Source of the DNA: JAWCQZ01 sp964486625
GTDB taxonomy: Archaea > Halobacteriota > Syntropharchaeia > JACQPP01
NCBI GenBank assembly: GCA_964486625.1
Contig: CAZANW010000032.1
Coordinates: forward strand, 1-22,197
Length of the DNA stretch: 22,197 nt
Reading direction: 5' to 3'
A program made the translations under genes and the position numbers. A model generated the notes under the pieces. That model was given only the letters and a program-made list of their open reading frames with translations, was not told the origin of the DNA and made no database searches. Of the stretch, positions 13,894-21,050 are shown piece by piece (the stretch's first letter is position 1; each line of letters begins with the position of its first letter).

Positions 13894-15438
13894 TCAGGTC
13901 CCCTTCCCGAACGCCACCTTCTTCAGGAACTTCATCTCGTGCTCCTGGGCATCCACGCGCCACTTGGGCACCGCCTCGGCCGCCCGCTTCCGCAACTCCT
14001 CCGCCTCGCGGAACAGGGCGTCGAACCGCGCCTTCTGGACCGACGTCTCCAACTGGTGGTGGAGCGCCTCGATCTCCCTCTCCATCTCCTTCAGCCTCCC
14101 GGCCGGGACCATCTCGGCCTGGAGGAGTCTCCGCGCCGCCTCCCGGAGCCTCTCCCCGAACTCGGGGGGGACGGGCGCGCGCCCGCCCCCCGGAGACGCC
14201 CGGACGACACTCTCGGCGGCCGCCCGGAGGTCCGCGCCGCCCCGGTCCGCCAGGAGGGCCCAGAGGGTGGCCGCGGCCCGGAGCTCCGACTCCCTCCTCC
14301 GGACCTCCGCGTCCAGCGCCTCCCGCGTCCGGGCCATGGTCTCGACCTCGGCCTTCAGGGAGGCGAGCCCCTCCACCACCTCCCGGATGGCCGCCTCCAC
14401 CCGGGCCAGGTCGAAGGCCGGGGCCGCGGGGAGTCCGGGCCGGGGGGCCTCCGGGACAGGGCCGACGGCAGCCTGCTGGAGCCTCTGCATGAGGCGGGAG
14501 TATCGGACCCCCGCGGCGGGCGGGGCTCCCGGAGCCTCGGGCGCGGGGGCGCTCTCCGCGGGTTCGGCGGGCGCCCGCGCCCTCTCCTGCTCAAGCCTCT
14601 CCATCCCCCTCCGCAAATCCTCCAGGGCGTTCCGCCCCTTCTCCAGCTCCTTCTGGAGGTGCTCGAGGCCCGCCCGGACCCGGGCGAGGACCTCCGCCCA
14701 GGGGGCCCCGCGGGCCCTCCCGAGCCCCTTCACCTCCGCGTCGAGGAAATCCTTCTGCTGGCGCAGGGCCAGGACCTCCCGCCGGAGCGTCATCAGGCTC
14801 TGGAGGACCTCCTCCGCGGAGCCCTCCAGGGAGCCGATTTCGCGGTTCCGCTCCTCCGCCCTCTTCTCGGCGGCCGCGAGGGCCGCCTCGGCCTCCTTCT
14901 GTTTCCGGACCGCATCCACCAGGGCCCCTTCCGCTCCTTCCTGCTGCTCCGCGTAGGCGGCGAGGAGCGCGGCCGCCCGCTCGGGCGGGATTCCGGCCCT
15001 CCGCAGCCGCTCGACCTCCTTCCCGACCGCCTTCACCACTTCCGCCCCGAACCCCAGCCGCGCCAGCCCCGCCGCGGCCTCCTGGTAGGGCGCCATCGAG
15101 TCCCAGGAGACCCCCGCCCCCTTCAGCACCCGGGCCATCTCGCGGAGGGCCGCCGCCTCGTCGGCCCTGAGCCCGAGGGAGAGAAGGTCGGGCATCGCCC
15201 GCGCGGCCCCGGGGTCCATGGCGCGGAGCATCGGCGCGAGCCTCTCCAGTCCTTCGGGCCCCAGGACCCCCCGGAGGGCGGCGAAAGCCCTCAGGTCGTC
15301 GAGGGTGAGCCCGAGGGATTTCAGGGTCTTCTTGCCGTCCAGGAACTCCAGGACCTCCTGGACCTGGGCCTCGCGCCTCTCCAGGGCTTCCAGGGGCGGG
15401 ACCTCCGGCCTCCTCGGCCGCCTCTTCGGAAAGGCCAT
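13894..15438 (-). CDS. long coiled-coil protein of unknown function
   Basis: I do not recognise a family for this 514-residue protein. After a basic N-terminal tail (KRRPRRP), residues about 20-165 are helical, with repeated Leu/Ala-rich units such as GLTLDDLRAFAALRGVLGPE. Long heptad-like coiled-coil stretches cover roughly 165-300 and 355-400, and again 440-500. An Ala/Pro/Glu-rich linker at about 300-350 separates them. No Walker A or ABC signature is present, so it is not an SMC or Rad50 ATPase. There is no signal or membrane segment. A cytoplasmic scaffold, chromosome-organising or cytoskeleton-like role is possible but unsupported. The ATG at 15438 has a TATA-like ACTATT about 28 nt upstream. 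It lies between a HAD gene and purP on the same strand. Confidence 0.75.
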   Translation of the reverse strand: MAFPKRRPRRPEVPPLEALERREAQVQEVLEFLDGKKTLKSLGLTLDDLRAFAALRGVLGPEGLERLAPMLRAMDPGAARAMPDLLSLGLRADEAAALREMARVLKGAGVSWDSMAPYQEAAAGLARLGFGAEVVKAVGKEVERLRRAGIPPERAAALLAAYAEQQEGAEGALVDAVRKQKEAEAALAAAEKRAEERNREIGSLEGSAEEVLQSLMTLRREVLALRQQKDFLDAEVKGLGRARGAPWAEVLARVRAGLEHLQKELEKGRNALEDLRRGMERLEQERARAPAEPAESAPAPEAPGAPPAAGVRYSRLMQRLQQAAVGPVPEAPRPGLPAAPAFDLARVEAAIREVVEGLASLKAEVETMARTREALDAEVRRRESELRAAATLWALLADRGGADLRAAAESVVRASPGGGRAPVPPEFGERLREAARRLLQAEMVPAGRLKEMEREIEALHHQLETSVQKARFDALFREAEELRKRAAEAVPKWRVDAQEHEMKFLKKVAFGKGT

Positions 15439-15460
15439 CGGGGACCTTCTCCGGCCGAAT

Positions 15461-15470
15461 CGAATAGTTT
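15461..15470 (-). promoter_or_regulatory. TATA-like box of the coiled-coil gene
   Basis: The minus strand reads AAACTATTCG in the gap between the HAD gene and the coiled-coil gene, about 28 nt from the ATG at 15438. Confidence 0.35.
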
Positions 15471-15481
15471 CCCCGCCCGCT

Positions 15482-16177
15482 TCAGGGGAGGCCCAGGACC
15501 CGGCGCGCCTCGCGCAGGTCCCGCGCCTCGAAGTGGGGCCGGGGGTGGTCCTTCGGAATCCCCTCCCCCTTCCGGTTCACGTAGAGCGTCCAGAGCCCCG
15601 CCGTCCGGGCGGGCCCCACGTCGTGGAGGGGGAGGTCCCCCAGGTAGGCCACCTCCCGCGGAGGGAGGTCCAGCCGGGCGCACGCCCTCCGGAAGAACTC
15701 GGGCCGGTCCTTGCGGATTCCCAGCGCCTCCTCCCCCAGGATGCGCCGGAAAGGCGCCCGGCCGAGGGCCCGCTCCGCGGCGCGGGCCTTGGCCGCCGCC
15801 CGGTCGCCGGTGGCGAGCACGAAGAGCGGGGCCTCGCCCTCCAGGCCCCAGCGGAGGAACTCCAGGGCGTCGCGGTAGAACCGGGGGCGCGTCGAGGAGC
15901 GGAGCGCCCCCCGCCGGAAGGCCTCCCGGAACCTCTCCGCCTCCCCCGGCCGGGCTCTCCGCCCCGCCCGCAGGGCCGCACGCTCCAGGTGGAAGGCCGG
16001 GTCCTCGTGGCGCTCCGGGAACTTCCGGTGGACCTCCTCCCGGTGGACCTCCAGCCAGAGGCGGAAGACCTCCCGCCCCGGGAGTTCCAGCAGCCCGTCG
16101 AGTTCCTCGGCGAAGACCGATTCGTGGTCGGCGAGGGTGCCGTCGAAATCCACAAGAAGCGCCTTCAGGACAATCAT
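15482..16177 (-). CDS. HAD-superfamily hydrolase
   Basis: This 231-residue cytoplasmic HAD phosphatase-like protein has motif I VDFDGTL (nucleophile D10, acid/base D12) directly after the start. Next comes a helical cap, motif II as VLATGD, motif III Lys in GIRKDRPEFF, and motif IV YLGDLPLHDV with the metal-binding acidic residues. The order and spacing match subfamily I enzymes such as phosphoglycolate phosphatase-like or haloacid dehalogenase-like proteins. The substrate is unknown. The ATG at 16177 is chosen because it places motif I at the usual position and lies about 28 nt from a TATA-like box. A longer reading would overlap the divergent aldo-keto reductase gene. Confidence 0.85.
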   Translation of the reverse strand: MIVLKALLVDFDGTLADHESVFAEELDGLLELPGREVFRLWLEVHREEVHRKFPERHEDPAFHLERAALRAGRRARPGEAERFREAFRRGALRSSTRPRFYRDALEFLRWGLEGEAPLFVLATGDRAAAKARAAERALGRAPFRRILGEEALGIRKDRPEFFRRACARLDLPPREVAYLGDLPLHDVGPARTAGLWTLYVNRKGEGIPKDHPRPHFEARDLREARRVLGLP

Positions 16178-16200
16178 CGCGTCGGGTTCATCCTCCGGGC

Positions 16201-16210
16201 CATAGAGTTT
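16201..16210. promoter_or_regulatory. shared divergent TATA-like box (HAD / aldo-keto reductase)
   Basis: CATAGAGTTT is the AT-rich core of a 46-bp divergent gap. Its centre is about 28 nt from the HAD ATG at 16177 and about 19 nt from the aldo-keto reductase ATG at 16224. One element may serve both directions, though the second distance is short. Confidence 0.3.
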
Positions 16211-16223
16211 CTCCATGGCCGGC

Positions 16224-17189
16224 ATGAGGACCGCGGCCCTCGGGCGGACCGGCGAGCGGCTCTCGGTCATCGGGCTCGGAACGTGGCAGTGGGGGGCGCT
16301 GGAGTGGGGGTGGGGCCTCTCCTACGGCAAGAGGCAGGCGCTGGAGGCCCTCGACCGGGCCCTCGGCCTGGGCGTGAACTGGCTCGACACCGCCGAGATG
16401 TACGGCCCGTGGCGCTCGGAGCGGCTCATCGGCGAGGCGCTCCGGGGGCGGCGCGACGGCCTCTTCGTCGCCTCCAAGGTCATGCCCTTCCACTCCTTCG
16501 AGAATGCGTGCGCGGGCTCGCGGCGCCGACTCGGGGTGGACGCGATTGACCTCTACCAGGTCCACTGGCCCAACCCCCTGGTGCCGGTCCCGGTGATGAT
16601 GCGGACGATGGAGCGGCTCAAGAAGAGGGGCTGGATTCGCCACATCGGGGTGAGCAACTTCTCCGCCGCGCAACTGCGGGAGGCGCGGGAGGCGCTGCCC
16701 CGGTCGGAGGTGGCCTCGAACCAAGTGAAATACAACCTCCTGGAGCGGGAGGCCGAGGCGAGCCTCCTGCCCGGGTGCCGGAAATCGGGCGTAACCCTCA
16801 TCGCCTACAGCCCCCTGGCGCAGGGGGCCCTGTCGGGAAAATACGGCCCCGACCGCCAGCCGTCGGACTGGGTCCGCAGGAGCCATCCGCTCTTCTCCCG
16901 GGAGAACCTGCGGCGGGCCGCGCCGCTCATCACCACTCTGGGGGCGGTTGGAAAGAAACACGGAAGAAGCATCTCCCAGGTCGCTTTGAACCGGCTGGTG
17001 TGCGACCCGCGGGTGGTGGCCATCCCCGGGGCGAAGAGCGCGGCCCAGGCCGAGGAGAACTCGGGGGGCGGGGACTGGGCGATGACTCCCGGGGAGCGCC
17101 GGCGCATCGACTCCGCGGCCCGGGCACTCCGGCTCGCAACCGGGCCCCTGGAGAGTCTCGCCCGAATCCGGGAGTCGCTTCCCTTCTGA
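16224..17189 (+). CDS. aldo-keto reductase
   Basis: This 321-residue NADPH-dependent oxidoreductase of the aldo-keto reductase superfamily starts with the typical RTAALGRTGERLSVIGLGTW. The catalytic tetrad is complete: D55 and Y60 in LDTAEMYG, K85 in VASKV and H114 in QVHW. IGVSNFSAAQL (about 141-151) and the cofactor motif IPGAKSAAQAEEN near 270 are also present. The TIM-barrel order is regular and the length is standard. It resembles the YajO/Tas-type general AKRs; the substrate cannot be assigned. The ATG at 16224 gives the usual family N-terminus; an ATG at 16215 would add three residues. It is convergent with the MC1 gene, with a three-base gap. Confidence 0.9.
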   Translation: MRTAALGRTGERLSVIGLGTWQWGALEWGWGLSYGKRQALEALDRALGLGVNWLDTAEMYGPWRSERLIGEALRGRRDGLFVASKVMPFHSFENACAGSRRRLGVDAIDLYQVHWPNPLVPVPVMMRTMERLKKRGWIRHIGVSNFSAAQLREAREALPRSEVASNQVKYNLLEREAEASLLPGCRKSGVTLIAYSPLAQGALSGKYGPDRQPSDWVRRSHPLFSRENLRRAAPLITTLGAVGKKHGRSISQVALNRLVCDPRVVAIPGAKSAAQAEENSGGGDWAMTPGERRRIDSAARALRLATGPLESLARIRESLPF

Positions 17190-17192
17190 AGG

Positions 17193-17477
17193 TCAGCGCC
17201 GCTTCTTCTCGATGTGCTTGATCCCCTGCTTCTTGACCCGCGGCACCCACACCCTGTCGGGGAGCCACGCAGGGTGCCCGGGCGGGGCCCTCACCTTCTG
17301 GCGCGAGCCCTTGAACAGGTGGAGCTTCCTGGTGCCGCGCTCCCGCAGGGTGATGGAGGAGTAGCCCGCGCACGCGGCCTTGAGGGCGGCCTGGCGGGGG
17401 AACTTGCCGGTGAAGATGGCGACCTCCTTGCTCCCCTGGAGGAGGACGAAGCGCCTCTTGCTGCTTTTCCGGGCCAT
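17193..17477 (-). CDS. MC1-family non-histone chromosomal protein
   Basis: This is a small, very basic 94-residue protein of the archaeal MC1 family, monomeric DNA-bending chromatin proteins first described in Methanosarcina. It follows the family from end to end: FVLLQGSKEVAIFTGKFPRQ, AALKAACAGYSS, ITLRERGTRKLHLFKG, then APPGHPAWLPDRVWVP and a Lys-rich tail. Full length is preserved; the first six residues MARKSS add extra positive charge. MC1 binds duplex DNA without sequence specificity and bends it sharply, with a preference for distorted DNA. A strong TATA box about 29 nt before the ATG suits an abundant protein. No histone gene is in this window. Confidence 0.93.
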   Translation of the reverse strand: MARKSSKRRFVLLQGSKEVAIFTGKFPRQAALKAACAGYSSITLRERGTRKLHLFKGSRQKVRAPPGHPAWLPDRVWVPRVKKQGIKHIEKKRR

Positions 17478-17500
17478 CCCGCTCGAAGGCTCGCGGGGGT

Positions 17501-17510
17501 GGTTTAAAAA
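17501..17510 (-). promoter_or_regulatory. strong TATA box of the MC1 gene
   Basis: The minus strand reads TTTTTAAACC, about 29 nt from the MC1 ATG. It is among the clearest TATA elements in the window. Confidence 0.55.
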
Positions 17511-17538
17511 CTTTCGGGTTGCTGTTGCGGGTTTTGCG

Positions 17539-18588
17539 TCAGGGAGCCGCCAGTTCCGAGTCGAAGGCCTGCCGGAAGGCCGCCGCGGGCTGGGCGCCCA
17601 CCAGGGAGATGTATCCCCGCTGGGGGCTGCCGATGAAGAAGGTGGGCGTCCCGCTGACCCCGGCCGAGAGTCCGTCCTGGTAGTCCTTCTCCACCTCGGC
17701 GGCGTATTTCTGGGAGTCGAGGCAAGCGTCGAACTTGGCCGCGTCGAGGCCGACCTCCCGGGCCCACTGCTTGGCGACCGCCGCGTAGTCGTCGTAGGTG
17801 ACGGTCCCCAGGCCCTGCTTGTTCTGCTCGTCGAAAATCTTGTTGTGCATCTCGCGCCACCTCCCCTGGTCCCGGGCGCACTCGGCGGCCATGGCCCAGG
17901 GCCGGGCCCCCGGGTGGAGGGTGAGGCCCCGGGGCGGGTCGTAGAGGGGGAAATCGCGGTAGACGAGGCGGACCTTGCCCGTGGCGATGTAGTCCCGCTC
18001 CAGTTCCGGCAGGGTCCGCGAATACCACGACCGGCAGAAGGGGCACTGGAAGTCGGAGAACTCAATCATCACCACCTTGGCGTCCTTCGACCCGACGGCC
18101 GGGTCGTCGTCCTCGGAGACGTGGATGCGGCCCGGCGCGGCCGAGGGGGCGGGAGTCGCCGCGGCCCCCTTCAGGCTCCCGGCCAGGGCCTTCACCTGGG
18201 CCCCGGCCTCCCTCAACTGGCGCCCCGCCTCCTGGACCTTCGAGAGGTCGGGCGTCGTGGAGTCCGAGAGCAGGGCCGCCGCCGCCGACACCCGCTCGCC
18301 CAGCTGGGCGAACTGCTCGACCTGCGAGGTCGAGATGAAGCCCGCCGGGAGGTCCCCCGGGAAGAGCGCTGCGTGGAGGGCGAATCCCCCGGCGAAGCCG
18401 GAGGCGACGGCGATGGCGAGGAGGAGGGGGAGCGGGACCGCCACCGTCCGCTGCCAGGGGCTTGGGGCGGGCCCTCCCGGCTCCTCCCCGAGGGGCGCGG
18501 CGGGGGGAATCCCCAGGAGTCCCATGGGCTGCCCCGGGGGCGGCCGCTCCACCGGCGCGGGTCCTTGGGGAGGTCGCTCGCCGGCCAT
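17539..18588 (-). CDS. membrane-anchored DsbA-like thiol oxidoreductase
   Basis: This 349-residue protein consists of a Pro/Gly-rich N-terminal tail (1-44), a single membrane segment (about 49-77) and a helical stalk with coiled-coil character (86-140). A DsbA/thioredoxin-fold domain follows, starting with VVMIEFSDFQCPFC (active site C182-x-x-C185) and including the cis-proline loop GTPTFFIGSP. Two further cysteines (AAECARD and FDACLDS) could form a second disulfide. This is the architecture of extracytoplasmic disulfide oxidases or isomerases (BdbD/thioredoxin_4 type), with the domain outside the membrane. Exported proteins such as the beta-propeller could be clients, but this is an inference. 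The start at 18588 is supported by a TATA-like element about 29 nt upstream; an internal ATG at residue 22 is an alternative. Confidence 0.87.
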   Translation of the reverse strand: MAGERPPQGPAPVERPPPGQPMGLLGIPPAAPLGEEPGGPAPSPWQRTVAVPLPLLLAIAVASGFAGGFALHAALFPGDLPAGFISTSQVEQFAQLGERVSAAAALLSDSTTPDLSKVQEAGRQLREAGAQVKALAGSLKGAAATPAPSAAPGRIHVSEDDDPAVGSKDAKVVMIEFSDFQCPFCRSWYSRTLPELERDYIATGKVRLVYRDFPLYDPPRGLTLHPGARPWAMAAECARDQGRWREMHNKIFDEQNKQGLGTVTYDDYAAVAKQWAREVGLDAAKFDACLDSQKYAAEVEKDYQDGLSAGVSGTPTFFIGSPQRGYISLVGAQPAAAFRQAFDSELAAP

Positions 18589-18589
18589 T

Positions 18590-18609
18590 CGAGGGGCCTT
18601 GGCCCCTCG
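18590..18609. promoter_or_regulatory. perfect 20-bp inverted repeat at the dsbA-like transcript start
   Basis: Nine-base arms CGAGGGGCC (18590-18598) and GGCCCCTCG (18601-18609) flank TT. The repeat begins one base outside the dsbA-like ATG and ends just before its TATA box, so it covers the predicted transcription start. It could be an operator or a 5' RNA hairpin. Confidence 0.45.
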
Positions 18610-18612
18610 CAG

Positions 18613-18622
18613 CGTAATAAGA
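18613..18622 (-). promoter_or_regulatory. TATA-like box of the dsbA-like gene
   Basis: The minus-strand core CTTATTACG lies about 29 nt from the ATG at 18588. Confidence 0.4.
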
Positions 18623-18636
18623 CTCTCCGGTCGTGA

Positions 18637-18646
18637 CTTTTAAAAG
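18637..18646 (+). promoter_or_regulatory. TATA box of hemA
   Basis: The self-complementary sequence CTTTTAAAAG is centred about 26 nt before the hemA ATG, a clear leaderless promoter. Confidence 0.5.
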
Positions 18647-18667
18647 GGCCCCCCACACGGGGAAGAG

Positions 18668-19957
18668 ATGGCTCGGAGCAACGGGGGCCCCTCCGTCGAA
18701 TCCCTGGTCAGCGCCCACGTCACCCACCGCTGGGCCACCGTGGACCAGTTGGAGATGGCGTCGGCCAAGGAGGCCCGCTCCCTCCTCCGGGCGGTGAGGG
18801 AGATGGGCGGGGTGGAGGAGTGCGCCCTCCTGAAGACCTGCAACCGCGTCGAGATTTACGCCGTCGCCCGCGACCCCGCGCGGGTCCGGGAGCGGCTCCG
18901 GGAGTTCTTCGGCGACTCGGTGGAGCCGGACATGGTCCGCATCTACACGGGCGGGGAGTCGGCCCGCCACCTCTTCTCGGTCGCCGCCGGCCTCGACAGC
19001 ATGATTGTGGGGGAGGGGCAGATTCTCGGCCAGATCCGGGAGGCCTACCGGTTCGCCCGCAAAGAGGGGACCGTGGGGAGGACCCTCGACGCGCTTTTCC
19101 AGAAGGCCCTGAGCACGGGGAAGGAGGCCCGGACCCGGACCGCCATCGGCCGGGGCAACGTCTCCATCGGCTCCGCCACCGTGGAGCTGGCCCGGAAGCT
19201 CTGCGGGGGCTCCCTGGAGGGGCGCTCCGTGGTGATTCTGGGGGCGGGGGACATGGCCCGGGCCGTGGCCCGCTCCCTGGTGAAGCAGAAGGTCCAGGAG
19301 GTCACCTTCGCCAACCGGACCCTGGGCCGGGCCCGGGACTTGGCGGGCCTCCTGGAGGAGCGCGGCGACGGAGGCCACTCCGAGGCCGTCTCCCTCGCGG
19401 AGATGGCGGGCCCCATCTCCCGCGCCGACGTCCTGATTTGCGCCTCCTCCGCCCCCCACGCCGTGGTGACCCGGGAGGAGATGGAGTCCATCCTCCGGCG
19501 CCGCTCCCGAAAAAGCAGGCCGCTGATGGTCATCGATATCTCCAACCCCCGGAACGTGGACCGGACCATCGGGAAACTGCCCGGGGTCCGCCTCTACAAC
19601 ATCGACGGCCTCCGGGAGGTGGCCCGGAGGAACCTGCGGAGGCGGCGGGCCGAGATGGCGCGGGTGGGGGCCCTGGTGGACCGGGCCGCGGCCTCCCTCG
19701 CCGAGAAGGCGGCCCCCGGCGAGGACCTCCTGCGCCGCCTCTACCGGAGCGTGGAGGAGGTCAAGGCGGCCGAACTGGAGAGGTCTCTCCGCAAGATGGC
19801 CCTCGGGCCGGAGCAGGAGGAGGTCCTCCGGGCCCTCGTGGACAGCCTCGCCGGCAAGATTCTCGCCGGGCCCGCGGGGGCCATCCGCGAGGCCTCGGCC
19901 CGACGGGACGCCCGGCTCCTCCGGTCGGCGGAGCGGATTTTCAATCTCGGCGGCTAA
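18668..19957 (+). CDS. hemA: glutamyl-tRNA reductase
   Basis: HemA reduces glutamyl-tRNA(Glu) to glutamate-1-semialdehyde with NADPH, the first step of C5-pathway tetrapyrrole synthesis. The 429-residue length is standard. The catalytic domain holds the nucleophile Cys58 in LLKTCNRVEIY and His101 in ARHLFSVAAGLDS, followed by GEGQILGQ. The NADPH domain has VVILGAGDMA (188-197) and FANRT. The C-terminal helical dimerisation domain runs to the end, and VIDISNPRNV matches the family's conserved VIDIAVPRD segment. The product would feed heme, siroheme or corrinoid synthesis; the hemQ-like gene elsewhere in the window is a possible downstream user. No hemL or hemB is adjacent. Its stop codon overlaps that of the convergent DUF131 gene. 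Confidence 0.96.
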   Translation: MARSNGGPSVESLVSAHVTHRWATVDQLEMASAKEARSLLRAVREMGGVEECALLKTCNRVEIYAVARDPARVRERLREFFGDSVEPDMVRIYTGGESARHLFSVAAGLDSMIVGEGQILGQIREAYRFARKEGTVGRTLDALFQKALSTGKEARTRTAIGRGNVSIGSATVELARKLCGGSLEGRSVVILGAGDMARAVARSLVKQKVQEVTFANRTLGRARDLAGLLEERGDGGHSEAVSLAEMAGPISRADVLICASSAPHAVVTREEMESILRRRSRKSRPLMVIDISNPRNVDRTIGKLPGVRLYNIDGLREVARRNLRRRRAEMARVGALVDRAAASLAEKAAPGEDLLRRLYRSVEEVKAAELERSLRKMALGPEQEEVLRALVDSLAGKILAGPAGAIREASARRDARLLRSAERIFNLGG

Positions 19958-20400
19958 ACCCGAAGCAGCAGGGCCGCGGCGACCCCCAGGGCGGTGAGGG
20001 CCAGCGCGAGCAGCAGGGTGAACCGCAGGAGGCGCGGGTCGTTGCCGAGGGCGATGGGGACCGGGCCAATCATGACGACCCCGGCGCCCCGCAGACCCGC
20101 TCGCTCCGGGTCCCCGGGCTCCCCCGGCGCCGGGGGCGGCGGCTCCCGGAGCCTGCGCTCCCTCTCGGCGTCGGCCGCCGACCTCAGCAGCCGGGCGGTG
20201 GTCAGGGCGAAGAGGCCCAGCAGAAGGAGCAGGGCCAGCGCCGCGGCGGCGGGCGATGTGCCCACGGCCACCGGGACGGGGCCGATGAGCACCGCGCCCC
20301 CCGCCTGGCCCCCCGGGAGCAGGAAGAGGAGGACGAGGGCGACGGCTCCGAACAGGAGGGGCAGGAGGAGCATCCGCCTGCGAAACCGGCGGAGGTCCAA
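19954..20400 (-). CDS. DUF131-like membrane protein with duplicated motif
   Basis: This 148-residue integral membrane protein resembles the archaeal DUF131 family, whose mark is a GGVxLIGPIPIIFG-type loop next to membrane helices; its function is unknown to me. Here the loop occurs twice: GGAVLIGPVPVAVGTSP (34-50) and AGVVMIGPVPIALGNDP (106-122). Hydrophobic segments lie at about 10-29, 51-70 and 123-147, with a charged, proline-rich linker (75-100) between the halves. The start is TTG at 20400: GGGAGGT precedes it at ideal SD distance and contains the TAG stop of pdxT, so translation is coupled to pdxT. The overlap of its stop with the hemA stop confirms tight packing. Involvement in B6 metabolism is not implied by coupling alone. 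Confidence 0.75.
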   Translation of the reverse strand: MDLRRFRRRMLLLPLLFGAVALVLLFLLPGGQAGGAVLIGPVPVAVGTSPAAAALALLLLLGLFALTTARLLRSAADAERERRLREPPPPAPGEPGDPERAGLRGAGVVMIGPVPIALGNDPRLLRFTLLLALALTALGVAAALLLRV

Positions 20401-20404
20401 GGTC

Positions 20405-21010
20405 CTACCTCCCGAAGCCCAAAAAGTAGCGGTGGAGCCGCAGGTCCCCGGTCAGTTCAGGGTGGAAGGCGAGGGCCAGGAGGTTCCCCTGGCGGGCGGC
20501 GACGATGCGCCCTTGGTGGCGGGCGAGGGCCTCCACCCCGGGCCCCGCCGAGGCGATGGCGGGGGCGCGGATGAAGAGCGCCCGGCAGGGCTCGCGCCCC
20601 AGGGCCGGGAACTCCAGGCTCGCCTCGAACGACTCCCGCTGCCGCCCGAAGGCGTTCCGGTCGGCGGCGATGTCCATGAGCCCGAGGGGCTTGACCCGCT
20701 GGCCGTTTCCCCCGGTTCCGCGCCCGAGTTCATCGGTGATGGTTTTCGCCAGCACGATGAGCCCGGCGCAGGTCCCGAGGACCGGGACTCCCCGCCGGGC
20801 CGCCCGGACAATCTCCGGCCCGATTCCCTTCTCCTCGAGGAGCCGGGAGATGGTCGTGGACTCCCCCCCGGGGATGGAGAGGGCGCCGCAGGGGGCGACC
20901 TCCTCCTTCCGGCGGATGGGGACCACATCTCCACCCCCCCCGAGGGCGCGGGCAAAGGCCCCCATGTGCTCGCCCACGTCCCCCTGGAGAGCCACGACGC
21001 CTACGCGCAT
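20405..21010 (-). CDS. pdxT: pyridoxal 5'-phosphate synthase glutaminase subunit
   Basis: PdxT hydrolyses glutamine and channels ammonia to the PdxS synthase for ribose-5-phosphate-dependent PLP synthesis. The 201 residues cover the full family: MRVGVVALQGDVGEH at the start, IPGGEST (46-52), the nucleophile elbow GTCAG with Cys81, and the triad partners His183 and Glu185 in FHPEL. The insert GRGTGGNGQRV (about 96-106) is typical of the region before the LGLMD segment. The ATG at 21010 is the canonical family start and lies about 30 nt from a TATA-like box. pdxS is not in the window. It heads a two-gene operon with the DUF131-like gene and diverges from a PfkB kinase. Confidence 0.94.
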   Translation of the reverse strand: MRVGVVALQGDVGEHMGAFARALGGGGDVVPIRRKEEVAPCGALSIPGGESTTISRLLEEKGIGPEIVRAARRGVPVLGTCAGLIVLAKTITDELGRGTGGNGQRVKPLGLMDIAADRNAFGRQRESFEASLEFPALGREPCRALFIRAPAIASAGPGVEALARHQGRIVAARQGNLLALAFHPELTGDLRLHRYFLGFGR

Positions 21011-21021
21011 ATGGCCCCGCT

Positions 21022-21043
21022 TTTTGTCGGGCGGCGGACAAAA
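21022..21043. promoter_or_regulatory. divergent promoter with mirrored TATA-like boxes (pdxT / PfkB kinase)
   Basis: Perfect 7-bp inverted arms TTTTGTC (21022-21028) and GACAAAA (21037-21043) flank eight GC-rich bases. The left arm lies about 27 nt before the GTG at 21051. The right arm, read on the minus strand, lies about 30 nt before the pdxT ATG. Each arm probably works as one gene's TATA box, and a shared regulator could bind both. Confidence 0.45.
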
Positions 21044-21050
21044 GGTGCGC

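Noticed and set aside
13859..13963. A 35-residue N-terminal extension of PurP
   Set aside because: It overlaps the end of the upstream coiled-coil gene and the purP TATA box, and PurP proteins start close to the IARKYN segment.
11381..14956. A very long plus-strand open frame (about 1190 codons) across purF, purP and the coiled-coil gene
   Set aside because: It is a GC-rich shadow frame: low-complexity Gly/Pro/Arg-rich translation, spanning two strands of well-supported genes with intact motifs.
13939..16227. A 762-codon plus-strand frame opposite the coiled-coil and HAD genes
   Set aside because: Its sequence is compositionally biased and motif-free, whereas the minus strand carries heptad-rich and HAD motif-containing proteins.
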